Part shown: positions 26,008 through 33,989 of the stretch, one piece after another
Layout: every line of letters starts with the position of its first letter
Numbering within the stretch: the stretch's first letter is position 1
DNA from: Pseudomonadota bacterium
Lineage (GTDB): Bacteria > Pseudomonadota > Alphaproteobacteria > Acetobacterales > Acetobacteraceae
DNA length: 44,914 bases
Direction of reading: 5' to 3'
NCBI GenBank assembly: GCA_021781835.1
Contig: JAJXWD010000022.1
Span: 1-44,914, forward strand
The notes under the pieces: model-generated
What the model was told of the DNA's origin: nothing
Database searches by the model: none
The model's input: the letters and a program-made list of their open reading frames with translations, nothing else
Made by a program: the position numbers and the translations under genes

Positions 26008-27432
26008 ATGACAGATCGCGTCCGCCGTCATCGCCGCACCAAGGTTCTGGCCACGCTGGGGCCGGCCAGCTCCACCCCGGAAATGATCTTACATCTCTTC
26101 CAGGCTGGCGCCGACATTTTCCGGCTCAATTTCTCTCATGGCGCGCATGAGGACCATGCCCGGCGCGTTGAGATGATCCGCGCCGTCGAGCGCAAGACCG
26201 GCCGGGCGATCGGCATTTTGGCCGATGTGCAGGGGCCCAAGCTGCGGGTGGGGACGTTTCAGTCGGGGCGTGTGCAGTTGCAGGCCGGGCAGAGCTTCAT
26301 TCTCGACCAGAACCAGGCGCCGGGCGACACGCGCCGCGTCTGCCTGCCTCACCCCGAGATCATCGAGGCCGCCGAGATCGGCGCCACCTTGCTGCTCGAT
26401 GATGGCCGGCTCCGCCTCCGCGTCCAGCACAAGCGCGACGATCATCTGGTCACCCAGGTTTTAAATGGCGGCGTGCTCTCCGACCGCAAGGGCGTCAACG
26501 TCCCCGACGTGGTGCTGCCCATTCCCGCGCTCACGGTCAAGGACCGCGCCGACCTCGATTTCGTGCTGCCGCTCGGGATCGACTATATCGGCCTGTCCTT
26601 CGTGCAGCGCCCCGAGGATGTGCAGGAGGCCCGCGCCATCGCGGCGGGCCGGGCGCTGGTGATGGCCAAGATCGAAAAGCCCCAGGCGCTCGACAATCTG
26701 GAGGCGATTTTAAACGCGGCGGATGCGGTGATGGTGGCGCGCGGCGATCTGGGGGTGGAGTTGCCGCCCGAGGAAGTGCCCATCGCCCAGCGCCGGATCA
26801 TCCGCGCCGCCCAGCAGCGGGGCAAGCCGGTGGTGGTGGCGACCCAGATGCTCGAGAGCATGATCACCGCCCCCGCCCCCACCCGCGCCGAGGCTTCCGA
26901 CGTGGCGAGCGCCGTGTTCGACGGGGCGGATGCGGTGATGCTCTCGGCCGAGAGCGCGGCCGGGCAATATCCCCGGGAGGCGGTGAACATGATGGACCGC
27001 ATCATCGCCCGCGTGGAGCGCGACGAGGATTGGCGCAGCCTGCTCGACGCCAAGCGCCCCGCGCCCGAAAACTCCTCGGCCGACGCGATTGCCGCCGCCG
27101 CCGTGCAGGTGGCCCATGTCACCGGAGCCAAGGTGATCGTGGCGCTGACCGAATCGGGGTCCACGGCCCTGCGCGTGGCGCGCGAGAAGCCGGATTGCCC
27201 GGTCATTGGCCTGACCACCAACATCCACGTCGCGCGCCGGCTGGCCGCGGTGTGGGGGGTGCATGCCGTGGTCACCGAGAGCGTGCATTCCATGACCCAG
27301 GCCGTTGAGGTGGCGCGGAAATTGGCGCGGCTCGAAGGGTTTGCCGCCAAGGGGGAGGAGCTGGTGGTGGTGGCGGGCGTGCCGTTTGGCGTGCCGGGCA
27401 CCACCAATGCGCTGCGGGTGGCCACGGTCTAA
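26008..27432 (+). CDS. pyk: Pyruvate kinase
   Basis: A 474-residue glycolytic enzyme converting PEP and ADP to pyruvate and ATP. It begins MTDRVRRHRRTKVLATLGPASS and shows FRLNFSHG, ADVQGPKLRVG, the catalytic-Lys motif VMAKIEKPQAL, the VARGDLGVELP block and the ATQMLESMI segment. The C-terminal domain ends in the GVPFGVPGTTN loop. The ATG at 26008 has AGGGGG 6-7 bp upstream; a frame open from 25885 has no family support. Adjacency of pyk to a DUF2312 gene is common in alphaproteobacteria. Confidence 0.96.
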   Translation: MTDRVRRHRRTKVLATLGPASSTPEMILHLFQAGADIFRLNFSHGAHEDHARRVEMIRAVERKTGRAIGILADVQGPKLRVGTFQSGRVQLQAGQSFILDQNQAPGDTRRVCLPHPEIIEAAEIGATLLLDDGRLRLRVQHKRDDHLVTQVLNGGVLSDRKGVNVPDVVLPIPALTVKDRADLDFVLPLGIDYIGLSFVQRPEDVQEARAIAAGRALVMAKIEKPQALDNLEAILNAADAVMVARGDLGVELPPEEVPIAQRRIIRAAQQRGKPVVVATQMLESMITAPAPTRAEASDVASAVFDGADAVMLSAESAAGQYPREAVNMMDRIIARVERDEDWRSLLDAKRPAPENSSADAIAAAAVQVAHVTGAKVIVALTESGSTALRVAREKPDCPVIGLTTNIHVARRLAAVWGVHAVVTESVHSMTQAVEVARKLARLEGFAAKGEELVVVAGVPFGVPGTTNALRVATV

Positions 27433-27688
27433 TGCCATCTCGCCAAATGTTTGACGCTTCCAATCCGATGTCGGAATGGTATGCCTCTTTTATTTCGCGC
27501 ATGGCCGCCCCACCAACCTCACGCGCATACAACTCAGCCTCAGGGCTGACGGGCAGACCCCCTTAAGATGGGATAAAAATCCTGTAAAACCGGCAGCTTG
27601 GCTGGCATTTCGGGCATCTTTCCTGCTTGGCGCGGCGGGCAAACTTGGCTAAAGGAAACGACAATTCCGAGGCTTCAAGGATACTGAC
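27433..27688. other. Intergenic region with no recognised gene
   Basis: These 256 bp are noticeably less GC-rich than the neighbours. I see no open frame, RNA gene or clear terminator. It presumably holds the promoter of the lipoprotein gene that follows; an AAAGGAAA stretch near 27652 is too far upstream of its start to be its ribosome binding site. Confidence 0.4.
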
Positions 27689-28270
27689 GTGACGATTGCC
27701 CCCCGCTTTTCCCGCCCCGCGCTGACACTGGCCGCCGGCCTCGCCGGTCTTGCCCTGCTGGCCGCCTGCTCGGGCAAGCCCAAGCCGCAAACCGCCATGG
27801 CCCCGGCGGCGGCGGTCGGGCATGTCTATCCGGTGGCGGTCGATGTGCCGCCACCCGTGTCGCCGCGCATTCACTTCACCGCCAGCCAGCAGGCGGCCGA
27901 CCAGCAGGCGTTCAACGTCATCGGGCTGAAATCGGCGCTGATGGTGGCGGCCCTGACCTGCCAGCAGCAGCCTGAATATGACCAGTTCATGGGCAAGTTC
28001 CAGCCCCATGTGCTGGCTGAGCAGCGGGTCATGGACAGCTATTTCCGCAAGGCCTCGGGCCGCTACTCGGGCCAGGCGATGGAAGACCAGTTCGTGACCG
28101 GCCTGGCCAATGACCAGACCATCTCGGGCCAGGCCCAGGGGGCGCTGTTCTGTGTCAATTCGGAAGCCGAGTTCAAGGCCGTGCTGGCCCTCACCTCCAA
28201 CGCCGCGCTCGACCAGTTCGTGACCGCCTCGCCGCCCGATGCCGTGGTGGCCAGCACCGCCGCGCCGTAA
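27689..28270 (+). CDS. Putative lipoprotein, unknown function
   Basis: A 193-residue protein with a GTG start at 27689. The signal peptide (MTIAPRFSRPALTLAAGLAGLALLAACSG) carries lipobox LAAC with Cys at about residue 27. The mature part has a helical segment (about 62-160) with two further Cys (LTCQQQPEYDQFMGKF and LFCVNSEAEF) that could form a disulfide. I recognise no named domain; the helical Cys-paired arrangement recurs in small alphaproteobacterial periplasmic proteins. It is followed by a strong terminator. Confidence 0.65.
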   Translation: MTIAPRFSRPALTLAAGLAGLALLAACSGKPKPQTAMAPAAAVGHVYPVAVDVPPPVSPRIHFTASQQAADQQAFNVIGLKSALMVAALTCQQQPEYDQFMGKFQPHVLAEQRVMDSYFRKASGRYSGQAMEDQFVTGLANDQTISGQAQGALFCVNSEAEFKAVLALTSNAALDQFVTASPPDAVVASTAAP

Positions 28271-28292
28271 TCCCGGCCCAAACCGCGCAACG

Positions 28293-28334
28293 CCACACAA
28301 ACCCACAAAAAATGTGGGTTTGTGTGGTTTTTTT
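28293..28334 (+). terminator. Strong intrinsic terminator
   Basis: A perfect 15-bp stem (CCACACAAACCCACA with its complement at 28313-28327), a five-A loop and seven T residues lie 23 bp after the lipoprotein stop. Confidence 0.93.
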
Positions 28335-28370
28335 GTGTGATACGGTGAATTGGCGGCGTTGCGGCCTCCC

Positions 28371-28984
28371 TCATCCCGCGCCTGGTTGGGATTTTGGCCA
28401 GATGAGCCACAAAACCAGCACCAGCAGCGGCGCGCCGGGCGAGATCCCCAGATGCGAGAGCACGGGGTAGAGGCTGGTGCCGGCATCGAGCAGCGCCAGC
28501 GCCGCCAAGCTGAGCGAGAGAAAGGGCAGGTCGTAGATCATGGCGAGCGGCACTAGAGCGGGATGCGTTATGACGCACCCGCCCTAGTTATATTTTAACG
28601 ATCAATTTCATTCGTTTAGCTTACGTCTGTCGACTCAATCTAAACCAATATTGATCTAGGCACGCCGCCACCAGCGCCACCCCCGAGCAGATCCCAGCAT
28701 ATATAGGCCACCGGCTCTGGCAGCCGGGTGAAGGGGGTGATCAGCAGCAGAAAGGGCGGCGGGTAGTAAAAGCTGGCGATGCCGGGCGTGATGTCTGGCA
28801 CCGGCTGCGCGAAAGCCCGGGCGCTGTGCCAGAACAGGTCGAAATCATAGGGGACGAAGCCGCCCGTATGGGCGCTGACCCCGCGATGGGCGTAAACATC
28901 GAACAGCAGGGCGGCGAGCGCCGAGAGGCCGATGACCGCGCCGTAAAGCCGTGTTTCAACACGCCCCGGCGCGGCGGGGCTCAC
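28371..28984 (-). pseudogene. GT87/DUF2029-like membrane protein gene, interrupted by MITE-like element
   Basis: The gene starts with a GTG at 28984 that overlaps the gshA stop as GTGA. The 5' part encodes membrane-protein sequence with features of GT87 (DUF2029) polyprenyl-phosphate mannosyltransferases: VPYDFDLFWHSARAFA and SFYYPPPFLLLITPF. At 28658 the frame runs into the 105-bp element and stops inside it. Past the element, from 28553, the sequence resumes as a hydrophobic C-terminus (LAMIYDLPFLSLSLAALALL). Removing the element and one copy of the flanking GGCAC (110 bp) rejoins both parts in one frame of about 167 residues. GT87 proteins are normally about 400 residues, so an internal deletion probably preceded the insertion. 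Confidence 0.8.
28554..28658 (+). mobile_element. MITE-like element, copy 3, with 5-bp target duplication
   Basis: This 105-bp copy runs from TAGAGC to GATCTA and is flanked on both sides by GGCAC (28549-28553 and 28659-28663). It holds hairpin B (28554-28586, TAGAGCGGG and CCCGCCCTA arms with inner TGCGT/ACGCA) and hairpin A (ATTCGTTTAG and CTAAACCAAT arms, outer GATCAAT/ATTGATC). It carries no coding sequence, so movement would need a transposase encoded elsewhere. It lies inside a GT87-like gene. Confidence 0.88.
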
Positions 28985-30348
28985 AACGCCCCGGCCTCGA
29001 AAATGTGCCGGACCTCGCCCTGCCAGGCGCCGTGATAGAGGGCCAGCCAATGTTCGGCCTGGGTGGGGGCGCCGGCGGCGATTTCGGCCAGCGGGTCGAG
29101 ATAGGATTGCTCGTCCCGCCCCTGCTCGTCTTGCCTGTCGCGCGCCCGCAGCCCGGCCTGGGCGATGGCCACCACCTCGGCGGCCAGGGCGCGCAGGGTT
29201 TGGGCGCCCAGGGGGGTGTTGATGCCGGTGCGCGGCACCTCGGCGCGCAGGCCGAGCAGGGTTGGGTAGGGGATGGTGCGGCTCAGCTCATAGGCGGCGT
29301 TCAGGGCCGTCTCATCGTAGAGCAGCCCGGTCCAGAGGGCGCTTTGGGCCAGCATCATGGCCGGGCTGCCGGCATCGGCGCCACGGGTTTCGAGGTAGGT
29401 TTTCAGCCGGACATCGGGGAAGGCGGTGGTGGCGTGGTCGGCGAAATCGCCGACCGTCGCGCGCGCGCCGGGCAGGGCTTCGAGGCGCCCGGCCATGAAA
29501 TCGCGGAAGGATTTGCCCAGGGCGTCGATGTAGTGGCCATCGCGGTAGACGAAATACATCGGCACATCGAGCAGCCATTCGGCGTAACGCTCGAAGCCGA
29601 AACCATCCTCGAAAATGACGGCGGGGATGCCAGAGCGCGCATTGTCGGTGTCGGTCCAGGCCAGGGCGCGGTTGGAGAGGTAGCCGTTGGGCTTGCCCTC
29701 ATAGAAGGGCGAATTGGCGAACAGGGCGGTGGCGAGCGGCTGGAAGGTGCTGGCCACGCGGAGTTTCTTGACCATGTCGGCCTCGGACGCGAAATCCAGA
29801 TTGGCCTGGACGGTGCAGGTTCGAAACATCATGTCCAGCCCCCGCGAGCCCACCGTGGGCATGTAGGCGCGCATGAGCTGGTAGCGGCCCTTGGGCATCA
29901 TGGGCATGTCGGCGCGGGTGGCCTGGGGATGGAAGCCCAGCGGCGCGAAGCCAAGGCCCAGCGCGGGCGCGAGCTTGTGCAGACGGGCGATGTGGGCGTC
30001 CAGCTCGGCCTTGGTTTGGTGCAGGGTTTCGAGCGGCGCGCCCGAAAGCTCGAACTGCCCGCCCGGCTCGAGCGAGATGGAGGCGCCCCGCCACTTGAGG
30101 CCGATGACGTTTTCGCCGTCCAGAATGGGTTCGGCGCCGGTTTCCTCGCGCATGCGCCCGAGCAGCGCCTGGATGCCGGCGGGGCCTTCATAGGCCGGGG
30201 GGCGGCAATCTGGGCGGGTGAAGCCGAACGCCTCGTGCTCGGTGCCGATGCGGAAGCTCGCGCGCGGCTTGCACCCCGACGCCAGATAAGCGGCGAGGTC
30301 GCGCACTGAGCCTATGGGCCGGTTATCGGCATCACCCGGGTTCGACAA
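28981..30348 (-). CDS. gshA: Glutamate-cysteine ligase (plant/alphaproteobacterial type)
   Basis: A 455-residue enzyme for the first step of glutathione synthesis, GCS2 family. Recognisable parts are IGTEHEAFGF near the N-terminus (substrate Glu), SLEPGGQFELSGAP, PKGRYQLMRAYMPTVG, MFRTCTVQANLDF and the LDVPMYFVYR segment, all typical of the proteobacterial/plant class rather than E. coli GshA. It lies 20 bp after rsmE and its stop overlaps the start of the GT87-like pseudogene. Symbol use varies in this class (gshA or gcl). Confidence 0.93.
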   Translation of the reverse strand: MSNPGDADNRPIGSVRDLAAYLASGCKPRASFRIGTEHEAFGFTRPDCRPPAYEGPAGIQALLGRMREETGAEPILDGENVIGLKWRGASISLEPGGQFELSGAPLETLHQTKAELDAHIARLHKLAPALGLGFAPLGFHPQATRADMPMMPKGRYQLMRAYMPTVGSRGLDMMFRTCTVQANLDFASEADMVKKLRVASTFQPLATALFANSPFYEGKPNGYLSNRALAWTDTDNARSGIPAVIFEDGFGFERYAEWLLDVPMYFVYRDGHYIDALGKSFRDFMAGRLEALPGARATVGDFADHATTAFPDVRLKTYLETRGADAGSPAMMLAQSALWTGLLYDETALNAAYELSRTIPYPTLLGLRAEVPRTGINTPLGAQTLRALAAEVVAIAQAGLRARDRQDEQGRDEQSYLDPLAEIAAGAPTQAEHWLALYHGAWQGEVRHIFEAGAL

Positions 30349-30368
30349 GATCAGCGTCCCTATCTGTT

Positions 30369-31076
30369 TTACGGCTGGGCCGCGATGAGCAGCGCCAGGC
30401 CCGCTATTGTGGCGGTCTCTGCCCGCAGGATGCGAGACCCCAGGGACACGCGCATGACCTGGGGTCTGGCAGCGATAGCTTCAAGTTCGGCATCGGTAAA
30501 GCCACCCTCGGGGCCGACCATGAGCGCGCACGGGCCGGCGGCCGCGCCGAGCAGGGGGGCGGTGCGGCGCTCATCGGCCACGAACAAGGGGCGCGCGGGC
30601 CAGCCGCGCAGCAGCTCCATCACCGGCACGGGCGGGCGGATTTCGGGGACATCGAGGCGCTCGCACTGTTCGGCGGCCTCGATGGCGATGGCGCGCAGGC
30701 GCTCGAGATTGACATGGTCGGCCCCGGTGCGGGCGGTGAGCACGGGCTGGATGACGCTGGCGCCGAGTTCGGTGGCTTTTTCAACCACCAGATCGGTTTT
30801 GGCGCGCTTGAGCAGGGCGAAGCAGGCCCAGGCATCGGGGGCGGGATGCTGGGGGCGGGTTTGGACGCGCGCCGTGAGGGTGACGCGCTTTTTTGAAATT
30901 TGGGTGATTTCGGCCCGCCACTCGCCCTGCAGGCCGTTAAAGACCCGGCAGGTCTCGCCAGGGGCGGCGCGCAGCACATTGGCCAGATAATGGGCCTGGG
31001 CCTCGGGCAGCGGGAGTTCGGTGCCTTCGGCGAGGACGGGAACCGGGGTATAGAGACGAATTGACGCGATGCTCAT
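30369..31076 (-). CDS. rsmE: 16S rRNA m3U1498 methyltransferase
   Basis: RsmE is a SPOUT-class methyltransferase acting on U1498 of 16S rRNA. The 235-residue protein has the N-terminal PUA-like region (HYLANVLRAAPGE), ERATELG-like KATELGASVIQPV, AAEQCERL, the SAM knot motif VGPEGGF and the C-terminal LGSRILRAETA. The start chosen is the ATG at 31076 (MSIASIRLY). An in-frame start at 31124 would overlap the divergent ubiA gene. Only 18 bp separate the rsmE and ubiA start codons, so the two promoters must overlap coding sequence or the genes share control. Confidence 0.94.
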   Translation of the reverse strand: MSIASIRLYTPVPVLAEGTELPLPEAQAHYLANVLRAAPGETCRVFNGLQGEWRAEITQISKKRVTLTARVQTRPQHPAPDAWACFALLKRAKTDLVVEKATELGASVIQPVLTARTGADHVNLERLRAIAIEAAEQCERLDVPEIRPPVPVMELLRGWPARPLFVADERRTAPLLGAAAGPCALMVGPEGGFTDAELEAIAARPQVMRVSLGSRILRAETATIAGLALLIAAQP

Positions 31077-31094
31077 GAAAGGCCCAATAACACC

Positions 31095-32000
31095 ATGAAC
31101 GGTTACACGGATATACGCCGCCATGGCTGGGTGGCAAAACTGCCCGCCTCTTTCGAGCCCTATATATTGCTGGCGCGGTTTGACCGGCCGGTGGGGATTT
31201 GGCTGCTGTTTTTGCCCGGATTATGGGCGATTTGCCTGACCGCGCCCGGGCTGTGGCGCGGGCTGTGGCTGGCGGTTTTGTTTGCGCTGGGCGCGGCGGT
31301 GATGCGGGGCGCTGGCTGCGTGGTGAACGATATTTGGGACCGCGACCTGGATTCGCAGGTGGAGCGCACCAAGGGGCGGCCGCTGGCGGCGGGGCATGTG
31401 CGGCTGTGGCAGGCTTTCGCGTTTCTGGGGGGGCTGTGCCTGATCGGGCTGCTGGTGCTGCTGGCCTTGCCGCCGGTGGCGCGCTGGCTGGGCGTGGGCT
31501 CGCTGGTGCTGGTGGCGCTCTACCCCGCCGCCAAGCGCGTGACCTGGTGGCCGCAAATGATGCTGGGGCTCACCTTTGGGTTTGGCGCGCCGCTGGGGTT
31601 TGCCGCCGCGCACGGGGGGCTGGGCTGGGGCATGGTGCCGCTTTATGGCAGCGTGATTTTCTGGATTTTGGGCTATGACACGATTTATGCCCACCAGGAC
31701 CGGGTGGATGACGCGATTGTGGGGGTGAAATCAACCGCCCGGCTGTTTGAGCACCACACCAAGGCGTTTCTGGCCGTTTGTTACGGCACCACCCTGGCGC
31801 TGCTGCTGGTGAGCTTGGCGATGGCACGGCTGAACATGTTTGCCTATGCGGGCCTGGTGCCGCCCGCCGCGCTGTTGATGGCGCAGATTTTTGCCCTCGA
31901 TATTCACGACCCGGCGAAATGTTTGCGGCTGTTCAAGTCCAACCGCGAGGTGGGGCTGCTGGTGGCGGTGGCGATTTTGGTGGGGCGGCTGAGCCTGTGA
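31095..32000 (+). CDS. ubiA: 4-hydroxybenzoate polyprenyltransferase
   Basis: UbiA is a membrane prenyltransferase of ubiquinone synthesis. The 301-residue protein has about eight hydrophobic segments and both Asp-rich Mg-prenyl-diphosphate motifs: NDIWDRDLD in the second loop, followed by RTKGRPLAAG, and YDTIYAHQDRVDD. The ATG at 31095 is used. Its stop overlaps the GTG start of the SDR gene. The coding strand is strikingly G-rich compared with + strand genes left of 25 kb. Confidence 0.94.
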   Translation: MNGYTDIRRHGWVAKLPASFEPYILLARFDRPVGIWLLFLPGLWAICLTAPGLWRGLWLAVLFALGAAVMRGAGCVVNDIWDRDLDSQVERTKGRPLAAGHVRLWQAFAFLGGLCLIGLLVLLALPPVARWLGVGSLVLVALYPAAKRVTWWPQMMLGLTFGFGAPLGFAAAHGGLGWGMVPLYGSVIFWILGYDTIYAHQDRVDDAIVGVKSTARLFEHHTKAFLAVCYGTTLALLLVSLAMARLNMFAYAGLVPPAALLMAQIFALDIHDPAKCLRLFKSNREVGLLVAVAILVGRLSL

Positions 32001-32734
32001 GTGGACGTTTGCAGGGCAAGGTGGCGCTGATTACCGGCGCCACGGCGGGGATTGGGCTGGCGACGGCGCGGAAATTTGCCGCCGAGGGGGCGCGCGTGCT
32101 GTTGAGCGGGCGCAATGAGGCGGCCGGCACGGCGGTGGCGGCGGCGCTGGGCGGCGCGTTTATGGCCGCCGATCTGAGCGCGCCCGAGAGCGCGGCGCGG
32201 CTGGTGGACTGGGCCGAGGCCACGGCCGGGCGGCTGGATGTGCTGGTGAACAATGCCGGCATATTGTTTCAGGGGGATGCGCTCGCCTGCACCGATGCCC
32301 AATGGGACCAGACGATGCTGGTGAATGTGACGGCGGTGTTCAGGCTCTCGCGCGCGGCGCTGGGGCTGCTGGGGCGCGCGCGGGGGGTGATTGTGAATGT
32401 GGCCTCGGATTGGGGGCTGGTGGCGGCCGATGCGGCGGTGGCCTATGGCACCAGCAAGGGCGCGGTGGTGCAACTGACCCGCTCGATGGCCAAGGACCAT
32501 GCCCGCCAGGGCGTGCGGGTGAACGCCGTGTGCCCCGGCGACACCGACACCGCGATGCTGCGCGCCGAAGCCGGAAGCGAGGCGCGGATGGCGGCGCTGG
32601 CCGCCGCGATTCCGCTGGGCCGGCTGGGACGGCCCGAGGATGTGGCGGCGGCGATTGCGTTTTTGGCCTCCGATGAGGCGAGTTTCATCACCGGCGCGGC
32701 GCTGGCGGTGGATGGTGGAAATTCGGTCGTGTGA
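31997..32734 (+). CDS. Short-chain dehydrogenase/reductase
   Basis: A 245-residue classical SDR. It has cofactor motif TGATAGIG (about residues 13-20), NNAG, a catalytic Ser in NVASDWG, YGTSK (Tyr and Lys of the YxxxK pair), and the PGDTDT loop after the active site. The C-terminus ITGAALAVDGG is standard. The GTG at 31997 overlaps the ubiA stop (GTGA), so the gene is co-translated with ubiA. Arg in SGRNEA after the second strand suggests NADP preference. The substrate is unknown; a link to quinone metabolism is only positional. Confidence 0.9.
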   Translation: MSGRLQGKVALITGATAGIGLATARKFAAEGARVLLSGRNEAAGTAVAAALGGAFMAADLSAPESAARLVDWAEATAGRLDVLVNNAGILFQGDALACTDAQWDQTMLVNVTAVFRLSRAALGLLGRARGVIVNVASDWGLVAADAAVAYGTSKGAVVQLTRSMAKDHARQGVRVNAVCPGDTDTAMLRAEAGSEARMAALAAAIPLGRLGRPEDVAAAIAFLASDEASFITGAALAVDGGNSVV

Positions 32735-32933
32735 GGGCGCCTGATGGCACATCTCCCCTGCCCTTGCCGCCGCTTGACGGGTGGCGGGGGATGGGGAGCG
32801 AAGCGGAACACATTACCGGGACGCGGCAGGAAAGCGATGGGTTACGCTTGGCTTCATCCGTCTTGCGCTTGCTAACTCGCGCTACGGCATATGATGTGGG
32901 CATCGCGACGATTTAGTGACTGGAGTACGCCGA
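32735..32933. other. Intergenic region left of the AT-rich gene
   Basis: No gene is apparent. It contains a loose hairpin GATGGGTTACGC...GCTTCATCC (32836-32859) of the kind seen in dispersed palindromic repeats, and a CTTGACGGGTGG segment (from about 32773) that recurs at 33956, on the other side of the AT-rich gene. Confidence 0.4.
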
Positions 32934-33734
32934 GTGAAAAATGAGTTTGAGTCTAAATTTGACGGCGAGAAGATGCAGATTAACGGACTGCCTGCCAACT
33001 CGACCCTAAAAAAGGTCGAATATGCAAGTCAAAATTTATCGCAACTCAAATTCATTTCACTGTGTTCAATCAACATGGCGATTGCTAAATCTTATATGGA
33101 CGCCATTGCAGATTGCAAAGACTGGGGTGACGGCTTTTTGATTGATGCAGCTGTTGTAGCCATCGTGATAAAATATGGTTGTGTCTTTAAAAAAGACAAG
33201 AACAACAAAAGCTTAGACTGCAAGAAAATCTTTCAGGAAAAGGTTATTGTAGACAATAGATTTTATGGCCAAAATATCTCTATTAATGATCCTGAACTAA
33301 AGTTTTTACAGGCACACAATTATTTTATAAAGCTCAGGGATAAATTTCTTGCCCACGACGATAGAATGATCGGAGCAACAGAGTGCTTTGCTTCACTAGA
33401 TACCGAATTTCAGTGTAATAGAGTGTTTATTTCTTCAACACGAAGCCCCGCGTTTACTGCTTTAGGGGATTATCGTGATGATCTCCCAATTTGCATCGAT
33501 ATTGTGTACAGGTGGCTTCAAGGAGAAAAGCAACGACTTTGCCAAGTTGTCAACGACGAAATAAATAACCAAAAAATCAGTGTGCGCAAAAGCTTTCATG
33601 AGCCAGACTTTTCTGCATTCAGTGGTCTCCCCGCTGAGTATACTCACCGGCAAAATGGGTCTCATTGGAAGTATGACCCTAACACGCACAGTAGAGTTTC
33701 GGTCGATAATAGGAAAAGCCCAAAGCCTACATAA
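32934..33734 (+). CDS. AT-rich orphan gene, HEPN-like candidate
   Basis: A 266-residue protein that I do not recognise by name. The GTG at 32934 (VKNEFESKFDGEKM) has TGGAG 8 bp upstream; another GTG at 32916 is in frame. Base composition is far lower in GC than the rest of the window and codon use is A/T-ending (AAA, AAT, TTT), pointing to recent horizontal transfer. The protein is largely helical. LRDKFLAHDD (about residues 134-143) has Arg and His spaced as R-x5-H, the pattern of HEPN RNases such as AbiU2-like defence proteins. No partner gene is present. HEPN assignment rests on that motif and is tentative; existence of the gene is likely. Confidence 0.72.
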   Translation: MKNEFESKFDGEKMQINGLPANSTLKKVEYASQNLSQLKFISLCSINMAIAKSYMDAIADCKDWGDGFLIDAAVVAIVIKYGCVFKKDKNNKSLDCKKIFQEKVIVDNRFYGQNISINDPELKFLQAHNYFIKLRDKFLAHDDRMIGATECFASLDTEFQCNRVFISSTRSPAFTALGDYRDDLPICIDIVYRWLQGEKQRLCQVVNDEINNQKISVRKSFHEPDFSAFSGLPAEYTHRQNGSHWKYDPNTHSRVSVDNRKSPKPT

Positions 33735-33989
33735 AGGTTTTATGCAACGCCGCTGGCAGCAAGCCATAGGGCGGGCGTTGCCCGCCCTACGGTCTAATGT
33801 CGGTTTTTGGTGGGTACAAAACGGCTCCGACACGGCCGCCCTGGGCGCTGAGCCGATGCAGCGGCGCGTACCCATCGCCATGCGCCGCGTCCATGGCGGT
33901 GATGGGGGGGGGCGGTGCGCTGTACCCATCCTGCCGGCTCATGCCCCGGTTGAAACTTGACGGGTGGGGGCGGGTTGGGTGAAAGATAA
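33735..33989. repeat. Intergenic region with a perfect palindromic repeat
   Basis: No convincing gene lies here. A perfect hairpin TAGGGCGGGC/GCCCGCCCTA with loop GTT (33767-33789) follows the AT-rich gene and resembles REP-type repeats. The right half is GC-rich, close to the window norm, and ends in CTTGACGGGTGG (33956-33967), a match to the sequence left of the AT-rich gene. Confidence 0.6.

Noticed and set aside
30336-30352. GGTTCGACAAGATC, similar to a tRNA T-arm.
   Set aside because: No cloverleaf can be built around it; it covers the start of gshA. No tRNA was found in the window.
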